This document shows positions 1 through 6,944 of a stretch of DNA of 28,666 nt, piece by piece. The position numbers were made by a program, and so were the translations under genes. The stretch covers positions 1 through 28,666 of IMG/VR virus record IMGVR_UViG_3300024351_000066; one strand, 5' to 3'. This stretch comes from a virus. The notes beneath the pieces are model-generated. The model saw nothing but the letters and a program-made list of their open reading frames with translations. It ran no database searches and had not been told where the DNA came from. Every line of letters starts with the position of its first letter. Positions within the stretch are counted from its first letter, which is position 1.

Positions 1-3000
1 GGACAAGCATTATTCCAGCAACCTAACTTTGAGGCTACAAAGAATACAAGCAATGCTGTAACCGCATGGACAGCATCTGCATTAATGGAAGACATAACAT
101 TCTCAATTGGTGAATTTAACGGTGCTCAACACATGGAAGCAACTGCTACATTCCCACAACCTCAATTATTAATTCCAGGATTCTGGTTTGATAATCCTAA
201 GATTGCTACGGCTGAAATGGTTCAACCAACAGTTGTTACAACTCTTGGAGCGCTAATCAAGCCACAAAGCTTAAATGCGAAGGCTATATTCCAACTTCCA
301 CCAGCTTATTATCTAATAACTGATGACAAGTGGTATAACAGATTACTTGATGTTGATTATCAATCATCTGATTATACTGGAAAGATTACATTCTTTAATA
401 CCAGCGATAGTATTTATGTAGGTGGATCATATGATGGTTGGCAGGCTAAACAACCATCTGACAATTACAATATTATTAGCTCTCCTCTTCCTGTTGCATC
501 AGCTGGAATACTTGATCCTGCAGAAAGAAAATCATTAAAACTTAGAAATATTGAACTAGCTTATCGTAATAATGAAAGTTATTTTAAAGGTTGGACAATG
601 GAAACAATGATTAGAACAACAAAGGCTAATCAGTACCTTGCAGCTGGATATTTATTAGGAGATGTAACAAGTTCAGTTTCAAGAGACAAGCGCTCTGGAA
701 TTAGATTAAAAGATGGAAAAATTGCATTTACTAATATTAAAGATAGATCTCTGGGACGACTAACAAGTTTAGACTCAATAGCATTTACTGGATTTAAAAA
801 TATTGCTGACGGTGAGTGGCATCATTTAATTATCCAATACAGAGATGACGATGATAGAATTCAAGTCTGGATTGATGGTAAACTTGATATTCAGCGTTAT
901 GGTGAAACTTCATACGCTCCAATACAAATAGGATATAACTCAAACGATATTGATGCTTATTCAGATTTTGAAGTTTCTGCAATTGCTATAAATAAAGAAT
1001 CATTTGTTCTTGAAAGAGAAATAAAACTTAATTACTTTGCTGCAATTGGACACACACCATTTGAAGCAACGCCAGCAACTGCAGAAGTAGGTATTGGACA
1101 AGAATCGAGGGCAAGAGGAAATCGTGGACGTGCTCTCATGCTTTATTTCTGGCCAACATTTAATGCTAAATCTGGTTATTATGCTTCAGGATTTGACAAT
1201 CCGCTGGGAACAACAGGTTGGAATACTACTGACAAAGATCAGGGCAGAGAACCATTTGACTACGATACATTCTATGGTTTAACAACCTATTTAACAGACG
1301 AAGTTCAAAAATTCTATGACTGGGATGTTTTCCCACTTCCAGTTAAAAGATTCTATAGTGGAGATACATATAGAGGTGACAAACATCCTTTGCTAAATGA
1401 ATCTGTAATGATTTCTCAAGGAACGCAAGGAAGAACTTATGTTGATCCAGTAACAGAAAACTATCGTTATGTAAATCTGATGGAAGACGTATATGATCTT
1501 GACCAATATGATGCAATCTTCTTTAGAAATTATCCAGACCAGTCACGGGAACAAGATGAAGCTGGACTTAATTCAAAAACTGAAGTTGATGAATATTTCA
1601 ACCTTCAGGATAAAACATTATTTAAAGAATTTTTAACAAATCTAAGACAAGCTGTAGATACATATAACATTTCATTATTTGTGACAAATCCTCAACTTGC
1701 AGTAGATCTTGGAATTATTAGAGCCGCTACACCAGTTCCTTTGATGAGAAATGAAGGAACATTTATAGATGGAGAATGGTCAGATAATAGAGCTCCAGTC
1801 GTTACTGGAAGAGTTAAAAATGATGGAACTCCTCTGGACCTTGTTAATGAATATGGAGCAGGTTGGTATGACACATTCTTCAATGATAAACACCGTGTTA
1901 TAAATACTCTTGAATATCTAACAGATGATAATACATTTATTTGGACAGATTATGCTTACTATCAAAATGCCGATCAAAATGAATATGGTGGTCCAAATAG
2001 ACTTTATAAGAGATATGAAAATAGACCTTACGGATTACAGGTAGGAGATGAGTTTGTATTTGCTGATTCTGGAAATCCTAAATTTAGACTTCCATATCAA
2101 GCCATAAAGCCAGAAGATCTTTTGGCTGGTATTCCAATTACTGCTTTAAGTAATACAATATGGAATCAATCTCGTGATTCGTATGTTCAGGCAGAAAATC
2201 CATATAAGGATTATATTACTACAGTTGCTTTGCCTGTTGGAACTGAACTACAGGGCAAGTTAACTGGTGGAAAGATATTTGTATCGTTCTCAGAAAACTT
2301 AGCAACTTCTGTAACATCTGGAAGCACACAATGGGACACAAATAATACTGAATACCATTTGTTTGATATGGCTACAGAGTACTGGGTAAATATAGCTTAC
2401 AATGCTAATATTATTACTAATGAGGAAAGATTAAGTTATCTAGCTGGAACAAGTACTACGCAGCCTCCATTAAAACTTATTGGTGACACAATATCTCAAT
2501 ATTGGTCATTAAATGGAAATTATTTAGTTTCACAATTAACTGCACGTACTGATAATTTAAAGGGATTTGTTGGTGCAGATTTATTTGGACTTACGATAGA
2601 CCCACTTTCATATAAGAGAACTCGTGGCGGACTTGCACAACTTCCAACATCAAATAGCGTTAGATTAAGAGATGCTCTTGGAAGATTCGCATCTGGTGGA
2701 GGCTCTGGAAGCTTACAAGGTGGCAACTTAAAGACATTTGCTGTAAGTATTGGAAGAACATATAATACTGGAACATTATTTATTCCAAGCATAAATACTC
2801 GTGGTTTATGGTGGTTATCAGATAAGGTCAGATTAAAAGCAACTGGAGCTGTGGCTCTTAAGGCAACAGCACAAATGCCTAATCCAGCAGTTACTGCAGA
2901 TCATCCAGGTGGAGCATTGGCATCACCAATGCTTGCAACTGCAATGATTCTTGAAACAAACTTTAAGCCTTCAAATGTTAGCTATCCAGTTCTTCCAATG

Positions 3001-3174
3001 ACTGCTACGGCAACAATAAATAACTTTGGAGGACGAGCAAACTATACAAGTCCAATGACGGCAACTGTCCTAATGAAACAGCCATCTATATCATTTGTGG
3101 ATGCTGAGGAAGTAGTTGTATACCTTGGACACGTTGATCCAATACTATATCTCAGAAGGGAGATTATCACATGA
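1..3174 (+). CDS. Giant LamG-domain fibre/tail-spike-like protein, C-terminal part (unit A)
   Basis: The reading frame is open from the first base, so this is the 3' part of a gene that began upstream; about 1057 residues are visible. They align with residues ~792-1800 of the complete homologue at 12905-18307. Visible parts: repeated short beta motifs of the type xATAxMxxP, a LamG/concanavalin-like domain (GWTMETMIRTTK, DGEWHHLIIQY, VWIDGKLDIQ), then a long C-terminal region beginning GRALMLYFWP with no family I recognise. Near the end there is a glycine-serine linker after the motif RDALGRFASG. LamG domains in phage proteins are usually glycan- or receptor-binding, so a host-attachment role is inferred. 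The stop overlaps the next start (ATGA). The C-terminal part is about 48 residues longer than in unit B. Being a virion protein is inferred from size, domains and gene context. Confidence 0.8.
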   Translation, partial: GQALFQQPNFEATKNTSNAVTAWTASALMEDITFSIGEFNGAQHMEATATFPQPQLLIPGFWFDNPKIATAEMVQPTVVTTLGALIKPQSLNAKAIFQLPPAYYLITDDKWYNRLLDVDYQSSDYTGKITFFNTSDSIYVGGSYDGWQAKQPSDNYNIISSPLPVASAGILDPAERKSLKLRNIELAYRNNESYFKGWTMETMIRTTKANQYLAAGYLLGDVTSSVSRDKRSGIRLKDGKIAFTNIKDRSLGRLTSLDSIAFTGFKNIADGEWHHLIIQYRDDDDRIQVWIDGKLDIQRYGETSYAPIQIGYNSNDIDAYSDFEVSAIAINKESFVLEREIKLNYFAAIGHTPFEATPATAEVGIGQESRARGNRGRALMLYFWPTFNAKSGYYASGFDNPLGTTGWNTTDKDQGREPFDYDTFYGLTTYLTDEVQKFYDWDVFPLPVKRFYSGDTYRGDKHPLLNESVMISQGTQGRTYVDPVTENYRYVNLMEDVYDLDQYDAIFFRNYPDQSREQDEAGLNSKTEVDEYFNLQDKTLFKEFLTNLRQAVDTYNISLFVTNPQLAVDLGIIRAATPVPLMRNEGTFIDGEWSDNRAPVVTGRVKNDGTPLDLVNEYGAGWYDTFFNDKHRVINTLEYLTDDNTFIWTDYAYYQNADQNEYGGPNRLYKRYENRPYGLQVGDEFVFADSGNPKFRLPYQAIKPEDLLAGIPITALSNTIWNQSRDSYVQAENPYKDYITTVALPVGTELQGKLTGGKIFVSFSENLATSVTSGSTQWDTNNTEYHLFDMATEYWVNIAYNANIITNEERLSYLAGTSTTQPPLKLIGDTISQYWSLNGNYLVSQLTARTDNLKGFVGADLFGLTIDPLSYKRTRGGLAQLPTSNSVRLRDALGRFASGGGSGSLQGGNLKTFAVSIGRTYNTGTLFIPSINTRGLWWLSDKVRLKATGAVALKATAQMPNPAVTADHPGGALASPMLATAMILETNFKPSNVSYPVLPMTATATINNFGGRANYTSPMTATVLMKQPSISFVDAEEVVVYLGHVDPILYLRREIIT

Positions 3175-3524
3175 TTAGCCAATATTGGGTAGGTCAAATA
3201 CCATCGAAACCATTATCAATAACAGTTATGGATGAAAATGGGCAGGCTGTAAACTTAAATGATTATACAAACATATCAGTAAAGATAATAGGAAGCAATA
3301 ATGAAGAAGTTGATTTGACTGGTGCTACTGTTGTAACAACAAATAAAGCGCTAGGACAGATAGGTTTTAAATGGCCAACTACTCGCTCCCTATTTGAAAC
3401 ATACGGAGACTATGTTCTTCAACTATCATTAGCAGCCACTGGTAAATTAGATTTTACAACTACACATACATTAAGAGTACGTGAGTTAGGAAGGAAGAAT
3501 AGAGGAAATGTTTACAACCGTTGA
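3171..3524 (+). CDS. Small Ig-like protein resembling BppU N-terminal domain (virion component)
   Basis: 117 residues. The pattern IPSKPLSITVMDENGQ, SVKIIGSNNEE and GDYVLQLSL is the beta-strand layout of the N-terminal Ig-like domain of phage baseplate upper proteins (BppU/DUF2479 type). The start overlaps the fibre stop by 4 bases and the end overlaps the next gene by 17 bases, implying translational coupling. It follows the fibre gene directly, so a role in fitting the fibre to the virion is plausible. Its C-terminus (THTLRVRELGR) is kept in the unit B homologue at 18304, but this copy has about six extra residues after it. Function is inferred from fold-like pattern and position only. Confidence 0.6.
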   Translation: MISQYWVGQIPSKPLSITVMDENGQAVNLNDYTNISVKIIGSNNEEVDLTGATVVTTNKALGQIGFKWPTTRSLFETYGDYVLQLSLAATGKLDFTTTHTLRVRELGRKNRGNVYNR

Positions 3525-3897
3525 AAAAGTAAAAGAATACACGGATAAAGATGTATCAATTGCATTAATTAAACGTGCTCAATCCATTATTGAAATATAT
3601 ATTGGTAGAGATGAAATTGATGTTGAAAATCCATCAGACTTCCTTGTCCTAGACAAAATGACTGCTTATCAAGCCGTATACATGCTGGATAACGAAGACG
3701 TTATTTACAAGCAAGTTGCTGTAACAAGCGCAGGTTCTGGAGAATCTGCTCAAAACTTTGATGGAACATTTAATGCTCCGTTTATAGCCCCGCTTGCTGT
3801 TATAGCTTCTCGTGCATTGTCTTTTAATAGAACACGCACAATTAGCACAGGTAAAATATTCCAATGGAACCGCAAGGTTGATTGGAGAACTTTGTAA
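3508..3897 (+). CDS. Putative head-tail connector/adaptor protein
   Basis: 129 residues, predicted mostly helical: an N-terminal VEKVKEYTDKDVSIALIKRAQSII segment, then DKMTAYQAVYMLDNEDV. Small helical proteins with this layout (HK97 gp6 / SPP1 gp15 type) form the ring that sits under the portal. The gene is in a block of three small overlapping genes, which is how connector genes are usually arranged, although here the block follows the fibre rather than the capsid gene. Because the unit repeats head to tail, capsid, fibre and connector genes form one continuous structural block. The stop shares bases with the next start (TAATG). The unit B homologue is at 18639. Confidence 0.55.
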   Translation: MFTTVEKVKEYTDKDVSIALIKRAQSIIEIYIGRDEIDVENPSDFLVLDKMTAYQAVYMLDNEDVIYKQVAVTSAGSGESAQNFDGTFNAPFIAPLAVIASRALSFNRTRTISTGKIFQWNRKVDWRTL

Positions 3898-4274
3898 TGT
3901 TGTTTAATACCACCAGAGTATTTCCATATACTGGAAGTCATTATGCATATAGAAGAGTTACATCAGCAGATGGAAGAGTAACGACAAATCAGTATGACAC
4001 AGAACCAACGACAATTAAATTTTCTATGACGTCAGATTTGGCTCTTGGTGGTGCTACAACTGTAACTGGATCAGACCTTGGATCTGTATTTATTTATTCA
4101 AGGTCTAAACTACAGGTTGATAGTTTAATTACAAATATTTATGATTCTCAAGGTGATCTTATGTATGAAGGTGGCGGGGAATGGAAAGTAACAATGTCAG
4201 CTCCATTCTTAGGTCCAATGGGAATTCAAGATGGTTACAAGTATCGTCTGGCTCAAACAAAGGGTAACATCTAA
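3897..4274 (+). CDS. Putative head-closure/stopper-like small virion protein
   Basis: 125 residues starting MLFNTT; the ATG at 3897 overlaps the previous stop as TAATG, and the unit B homologue starts at the equivalent codon, so this start is preferred over the upstream in-frame start at 3882. The sequence is beta-rich, with the conserved piece YRRVTSADG and a C-terminal region containing GEWKVT and DGYKYRLAQ. Length, position behind the adaptor and beta-rich composition fit a head-closure (stopper) or tail-terminator protein. No signature motif proves it. The stop overlaps the ATG of the 65-aa membrane protein gene. Confidence 0.5.
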   Translation: MLFNTTRVFPYTGSHYAYRRVTSADGRVTTNQYDTEPTTIKFSMTSDLALGGATTVTGSDLGSVFIYSRSKLQVDSLITNIYDSQGDLMYEGGGEWKVTMSAPFLGPMGIQDGYKYRLAQTKGNI

Positions 4275-4440
4275 TGACACAGACACAAGCAATATTAGGT
4301 ATAGTTGTGTCCGTTATGTCCGTTTTAGCAGGATTTACGGCATTCGTTAAATGGCTTGTTAAACATTATTTATACGAACTTAGACCTAATGGTGGTGGAT
4401 CAATGAAAGATCAGATTAATAGACTTGAACAACGCATTGA
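4274..4440 (+). repeat. 167-bp exact repeat shared with 20094-20260
   Basis: The bases are identical in both units although the flanking genes (the head-closure gene in A, the 241-aa gene in B) are unrelated or diverged. The match starts exactly at the ATG and ends at the first of two nearby mismatches in the coiled-coil coding part. Confidence 0.9.
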
Positions 4441-4471
4441 TCATATCTTTGAAATAATATCTCAAAAATAG
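4274..4471 (+). CDS. 65-aa single-span membrane protein with coiled-coil tail (holin-like?)
   Basis: One N-terminal hydrophobic segment (about residues 6-30, ILGIVVSVMSVLAGFTAFV) is followed by a basic/aromatic stretch, a GGGS hinge and an amphipathic helix with heptad-like spacing (MKDQINRLEQRIDHIFEII). Such short proteins in actinophages are often called holin-like, but the fold is also seen in other small membrane proteins. No endolysin gene is visible next to it, which weakens the lysis reading. The protein is identical in unit B, and 167 consecutive bases (4274-4440) are identical including synonymous sites, which points to recent exchange rather than constraint alone. Confidence 0.6.
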   Translation: MTQTQAILGIVVSVMSVLAGFTAFVKWLVKHYLYELRPNGGGSMKDQINRLEQRIDHIFEIISQK

Positions 4472-4472
4472 T

Positions 4473-4501
4473 TTGACATAATAATTTTGTCATAGTATAA
4501 T
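4473..4501 (+). promoter_or_regulatory. Sigma70-type promoter for the initiator operon (unit A)
   Basis: A consensus TTGACA (4473-4478) and consensus TATAAT (4496-4501) are separated by 17 bases. It lies just after the membrane-protein stop and drives the initiator gene and its followers. The predicted transcript would start at about 4508, so the 5' leader is only about 20 nucleotides and is mostly one hairpin. Confidence 0.85.
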
Positions 4502-4504
4502 TGT

Positions 4505-4527
4505 ACTATTCCTAGAGAGGGGATAGT
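4505..4527 (+). promoter_or_regulatory. Hairpin in the initiator leader with the ribosome binding site in its loop and arm
   Basis: ACTATTCC (4505-4512) pairs with GGGATAGT (4520-4527) through 8 pairs, one a U-G wobble. The 7-base loop TAGAGAG and first arm bases form the Shine-Dalgarno stretch GAGAGGGG. The ATG follows immediately at 4528. The same inverted repeat stands before the unit B initiator although the surrounding bases differ. It may limit translation, or be the DNA operator of the winged-helix protein. Confidence 0.65.
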
Positions 4528-4959
4528 ATGAACAACTTTGAATTTATCAGAGCAGTAAGAGATGATGACAGTCTGTCACCCCATGCCAAGCTGACAGCTA
4601 TTGTCATAGGGTCACACTATAATTGGATTACAAATGATCCATGCTGGGCATCAAATAAAACATTAGCCAAAGAGACTGGATTAAGCGCAAGAACTGTAAT
4701 TAGAGCTAAGCGTGAATTAGAACAAGCAGGATACCTAGTGTCACACAGACAGTGGGATAGTGCCAATCTGTCACATGTCCTATGTCCCACTGGCCGTCTA
4801 AAAGATACATTAAAAGATACATTAAAAGATAAGAAAAAGGATTCTAACGAATCCTTGGTTATAAATAATATAAATGTTCAGCCAGAGGATATTCTGGTAT
4901 TAGAAGAACAAAGTTCCGCCGCCGCCCGAATTATGGAGGAGGACTGGTTGTCATGGTAG
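4528..4959 (+). CDS. Winged-helix replication-initiator-like protein (HTH_36 type)
   Basis: 143 residues. Residues ~15-75 form a winged helix-turn-helix of the kind found in plasmid and phage replication initiators: LTAIVIGSHYNW, then ASNKTLAKETGLSARTVIRA as the recognition part and KRELEQAGYL as the wing lead-in. A lysine-rich linker (LKDT repeats) encoded by 12-bp direct repeats separates it from an acidic tail (residues ~108-143) that is nearly identical to that of unit B. The N-terminal domain is strongly diverged between units. The layout, a DNA-binding domain plus iterons inside the gene, is that of lambda O-type initiators, so origin binding is inferred; a plain transcriptional regulator is the alternative. 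Own strong promoter at 4473. Confidence 0.65.
   Translation: MNNFEFIRAVRDDDSLSPHAKLTAIVIGSHYNWITNDPCWASNKTLAKETGLSARTVIRAKRELEQAGYLVSHRQWDSANLSHVLCPTGRLKDTLKDTLKDKKKDSNESLVINNINVQPEDILVLEEQSSAAARIMEEDWLSW
4799..4831 (+). repeat. 12-bp direct repeats (iterons) inside the initiator gene, unit A
   Basis: TAAAAGATACAT occurs at 4799-4810 and 4811-4822 and again as TAAAAGATA at 4823-4831. The period of four codons keeps the frame and encodes LKDT repeats. Unit B has repeats of the same period and position but different sequence. Confidence 0.8.
4799..4880. other. Candidate replication origin, unit A
   Basis: Iterons (4799-4831) are followed by a perfect 8-bp inverted repeat AAGGATTC / GAATCCTT with a 4-base spacer (4837-4856), then by an AT-rich stretch (about 4857-4878, GGTTATAAATAATATAAATG). 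Iterons next to an AT-rich unwinding region within the initiator gene is the layout of the lambda origin. This is inference from arrangement; no experimental or strand-skew evidence is available here. Confidence 0.5.
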
Positions 4960-5084
4960 AACAAGAAGGACCAATATATTATTGTGATGAGTGTGACAAG
5001 TTTATTAGATATGAAGAAGTCTGTGCAGATTGCAACAGCAAAGGATCAATAGTTGGATGGATGAAAACAAATGAAGAAGTGTAA
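4953..5084 (+). CDS. 43-aa zinc-ribbon-like micro-protein
   Basis: The ATG at 4953 lies inside the end of the initiator gene (overlap 7 bases) and is preceded by GGAGGAGGAC. The product begins MVEQEGPIYYCDECDKF and carries two CxxC knuckles (CDEC and CADC) spaced for one zinc ion. It ends GWMKTNEEV and overlaps the next gene by 14 bases. The homologue in unit B (20810-20941) has the same length and the same four cysteines with several substitutions elsewhere, which supports real coding. Function unknown; a small nucleic-acid or protein-binding zinc ribbon is likely. Confidence 0.7.
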   Translation: MVEQEGPIYYCDECDKFIRYEEVCADCNSKGSIVGWMKTNEEV

Positions 5085-5391
5085 TAAATGTAAATTAGAA
5101 AAACCAGTAACAGAATTTCACATGGATAAAAGAAGCAAAGATGGCTTTCAGGCTTACTGCAGGTCATGTGCAAAGGCCTATTTTAAGGCCTGGATGGACA
5201 ATATGAAGGCCTCTGGAGAGTCTATCCATGTCGAGAGTAAGGTATGCGGAGATTGTAGCTTAGAAAAGCCTCGTAGCCAGTTTGGAAGGCATTCTACAAG
5301 GAAGGATAAGCTAAACAGCTATTGTAAGCCATGTTGGAGAATTAGATGTGCCAAAGCTATAAGGAAATTTAATGAGAAAAAGAAAAAATGA
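5071..5391 (+). CDS. 106-aa protein with two tandem CxxC zinc modules
   Basis: Two copies of the same module are visible: CNKCKLEKPVTEF ... DGFQAYCRSC (residues ~4-33) and CGDCSLEKPRSQF ... LNSYCKPC (residues ~59-89). This cysteine pattern is seen in the N-terminal zinc part of many phage HNH/endonuclease-VII-like proteins, but no HNH catalytic motif follows here, so a DNA-binding or accessory role is more likely than cleavage. The tail is very basic (RKFNEKKKK). It overlaps both neighbours and is part of the initiator operon. The two modules look like an internal duplication. Confidence 0.7.
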   Translation: MKKCNKCKLEKPVTEFHMDKRSKDGFQAYCRSCAKAYFKAWMDNMKASGESIHVESKVCGDCSLEKPRSQFGRHSTRKDKLNSYCKPCWRIRCAKAIRKFNEKKKK

Positions 5392-5644
5392 CACGTATGA
5401 TGCGACGGGTAGAACAGGAAAAGAATCAGCCGTTATAAGATCGTTCTGGTGTGAATATACAATGGAACAAGTTCAGCAAATGTCGCAGGAAGAGTTAGAT
5501 AAATCCATTAGTGATTCTTTAGACAGATATGCAGCAGAAAGAATGAAGATGGACAAAAGATGGGACTGGCCAATTCCTCAAGGATGGTCCTTAATAAAGA
5601 GAAACAAAAATTCTCTTGACAAGAAAGACAAAAATATAATATAA
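5372..5644 (+). CDS. 90-aa conserved protein of unknown function
   Basis: Start overlaps the previous gene by 20 bases. The product begins with a basic MRKRKNDTYDATGRTGKE and has a helical middle (MEQVQQMSQEELDKSISDSLDRYAAERMKMDKRWDW). I do not recognise the family. It is the last gene before the terminator and is about 94% identical at protein level to the unit B copy (21229-21501), one of the better conserved genes outside the capsid. Confidence 0.7.
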   Translation: MRKRKNDTYDATGRTGKESAVIRSFWCEYTMEQVQQMSQEELDKSISDSLDRYAAERMKMDKRWDWPIPQGWSLIKRNKNSLDKKDKNII

Positions 5645-5690
5645 TTATCTTATTCATTACTTCCCTTACTAGGTTATGAATATATATATA

Positions 5691-5776
5691 GGCTGACAAC
5701 CCCACAAACCAATTAAGGAAGTCAGTCAGGGGCTCAGGATTCGGCCAATTGTTCCTGGGCCCCTTCTCTTTTTTTT
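5691..5776 (+). terminator. Two-hairpin element ending in an intrinsic terminator (unit A)
   Basis: First hairpin: GGCTGAC (5691-5697) with GTCAGTC (5721-5727), one G-U pair. Second hairpin: GGGGCTCAGGA (5729-5739) with TCCTGGGCCCC (5753-5763), 11 pairs with one U-G, followed by TTCTCTTTTTTTT. Unit B keeps both hairpins with compensatory base changes. It ends the initiator operon. Confidence 0.8.
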
Positions 5777-5780
5777 ACGG

Positions 5781-5786
5781 TATAAT
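5781..5786 (+). promoter_or_regulatory. -10 box for a leaderless transcript (unit A)
   Basis: A TATAAT directly after the terminator U-tract is followed after 5 bases by the ATG at 5792. No Shine-Dalgarno fits between them. A -10 box this close to the start codon is the usual arrangement for leaderless mRNAs. No good -35 box is seen. Confidence 0.6.
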
Positions 5787-5791
5787 TGAGT

Positions 5792-6016
5792 ATGAAACAT
5801 CGTGGTGATTTTCGAGATTTTGTGAGTGTACAGGCAGATAATGAAATGAGACTTTATCCATACGCCAAGGATCTTTATTATAGACCAGATGGAAATCTGA
5901 TTATGACGATTGAAATCTACGATGACGAGAATACATACGAGCAGACTTTTGGATTCATGACAAGCGGGAAGCTTAAAGAATTTCTAGATCAGCTCTGGGA
6001 TCAAGAGGAAGAATAA
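5792..6016 (+). CDS. 74-aa acidic conserved protein, probable leaderless start
   Basis: The ATG at 5792 is chosen over an upstream in-frame TTG (5786) because the TTG lies within the -10 box. The product begins MKHRGDFRDFVSVQADNEM and is predicted as beta strands (NLIMTIEIYDDENTYEQTF) with a C-terminal acidic helix (LKEFLDQLWDQEEE). No family recognised. Its stop overlaps the next ATG (TAATGG). The unit B homologue is almost identical in the middle but has a different start and a longer C-terminus. Confidence 0.7.
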   Translation: MKHRGDFRDFVSVQADNEMRLYPYAKDLYYRPDGNLIMTIEIYDDENTYEQTFGFMTSGKLKEFLDQLWDQEEE

Positions 6017-6381
6017 TGGCAGTTAAAGGTTCAAGAACAAAAAGTATTGCTAAAGTAAAAAAACCTAAACCTGGAGCAGGTTCTGGTAAAAAAACAGAAC
6101 GCATTTCTCCACAAGAAATTTCTAAATTTAAAAATGAAGTTCAAAAACAAAAATCAAAAGCAAACTTGGCTATAACTGCACGTTACAATAAATACACTGG
6201 CACGGGAACTACTAAAAGCGTAGGTGGACGAGAGTATGCAAAGGTTGCTGTACCAATTACAATTAATACTAATCTAAAAAAACCAAGAATAAAAGTCGGA
6301 AAAGTAAGTAAAAGATCAGGGTACCTTCCAAGACAAGTTTCTGGACGAAGAAAATTAGTAGAACAAAAAGGAATGAAATAA
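6016..6381 (+). CDS. 121-aa lysine-rich basic protein, unit A only
   Basis: Strongly basic and low in complexity at the N-terminus (TKSIAKVKKPKPGAGSGKK), then a short beta-like part (GREYAKVAVPITINTNLKKP) and a basic tail. No family recognised. It is the first of a set of four basic proteins present in unit A between the 74-aa gene and the small terminase gene; unit B has no counterpart to it. Coupling to its neighbours by TAATGG overlaps makes it a true gene. A DNA- or RNA-binding role, for example compacting DNA during packaging, is possible but only suggested by charge. Confidence 0.65.
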   Translation: MAVKGSRTKSIAKVKKPKPGAGSGKKTERISPQEISKFKNEVQKQKSKANLAITARYNKYTGTGTTKSVGGREYAKVAVPITINTNLKKPRIKVGKVSKRSGYLPRQVSGRRKLVEQKGMK

Positions 6382-6599
6382 TGGCTAATACTATTAAAAA
6401 ACAACAAAAACAACAATTAAGAAAATATATAAATAAAGCTGCTAAAACTGTTAGAGTTACACAGCTTCCACGTGTAAAAGATTTAGGTACTTTAAGGCCA
6501 GCCAAACTAACCAGAACAAAAATTGTTGTAGATCCAGGCCAAACACGAGGACAACAGCTTAAAAAACAAAGATTAAAAAGAAAAATGAAAAAGAAGTAA
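6381..6599 (+). CDS. 72-aa very basic protein, unit A only
   Basis: Nearly every third residue is K or R; the start is MANTIKKQQKQQLRKYINKA and the end QRLKRKMKKK. No hydrophobic segment is present. The start and stop overlap neighbours (TAATGG at both ends). Absent from unit B. Probably a nucleic-acid-binding small protein; function unknown. Confidence 0.6.
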   Translation: MANTIKKQQKQQLRKYINKAAKTVRVTQLPRVKDLGTLRPAKLTRTKIVVDPGQTRGQQLKKQRLKRKMKKK

Positions 6600-6751
6600 T
6601 GGCTAGAATAGTAGATGTAAATAAACACGGGATCAGAAGAGAAATTGATCACCAATGGAGGAAAAAGAAAAATGGCAGTAAAAAGAACTTCAAAACAAAA
6701 GGTTTTGAATCCAAAGAAAAAGCCTTACAAGGCCCCAGCCAGAGCAAATAA
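6599..6751 (+). CDS. 50-aa basic micro-protein conserved at N-terminus in both units
   Basis: Begins MARIVDVNKHGIRREIDHQW. The first ~16 residues match the 44-aa protein at 21906 (MARIIIDTNKHGIRRE) although the rest differ, so this is the shared member of an otherwise A-only basic cassette. The ATG overlaps the previous stop (TAATG), and its last 80 bases overlap the next gene in another frame. The divergent C-terminus may be a consequence of the overlapping frame. Function unknown. Confidence 0.6.
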   Translation: MARIVDVNKHGIRREIDHQWRKKKNGSKKNFKTKGFESKEKALQGPSQSK

Positions 6752-6944
6752 AGAGGGCATTGCGGCATCTGTATACGATATAGCTAAGGCTGGTCAAAAT
6801 GCCAATCCTTTAGCCATTATTAGAATGATTAATGGTCGTAGAACCCCTATATCAACGGGCGGGAAATCAAGAAGTACTACCTCTACAACTAGAAGAAGAA
6901 CAAGAACAATCAAGACTCAAGCTAGATCATATAGAGGAAGATAA
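6672..6944 (+). CDS. 90-aa basic protein, unit A only
   Basis: Start ATG at 6672 preceded by GGAGG about 10 bases upstream; an upstream in-frame TTG at 6645 is less likely. The product begins MAVKRTSKQKVLNPKKKPYK and ends in a threonine/arginine-rich tail (STTSTTRRRTRTIKT). A short helical part in the middle (GIAASVYDIAKAGQNANPLAIIRMI) is the only non-basic stretch. No homologue in unit B; family not recognised. Confidence 0.6.
   Translation: MAVKRTSKQKVLNPKKKPYKAPARANKEGIAASVYDIAKAGQNANPLAIIRMINGRRTPISTGGKSRSTTSTTRRRTRTIKTQARSYRGR

Noticed and set aside
5071-5391. HNH homing endonuclease call for the double zinc-module protein
   Set aside because: The cysteine modules resemble those of such enzymes but no HNH catalytic residues follow.
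5508-5705. Minus-strand reading frame conserved in both units (also 21365-21562)
   Set aside because: It lies opposite the 90-aa gene and runs into the terminator region. Its conservation follows from near-identity of the DNA, and it has no ribosome binding site or sensible composition.
5729-5763. tRNA-like element because of GGTTCGG next to a GC-rich stem
   Set aside because: No acceptor, D or anticodon arm can be drawn; the hairpin plus U-tract fits a terminator.
6269-6655. 128-aa minus-strand reading frame over the basic genes
   Set aside because: Phe/Leu-rich product is the expected antisense of lysine-rich coding sequence; the plus-strand genes overlap start-to-stop and explain the region.
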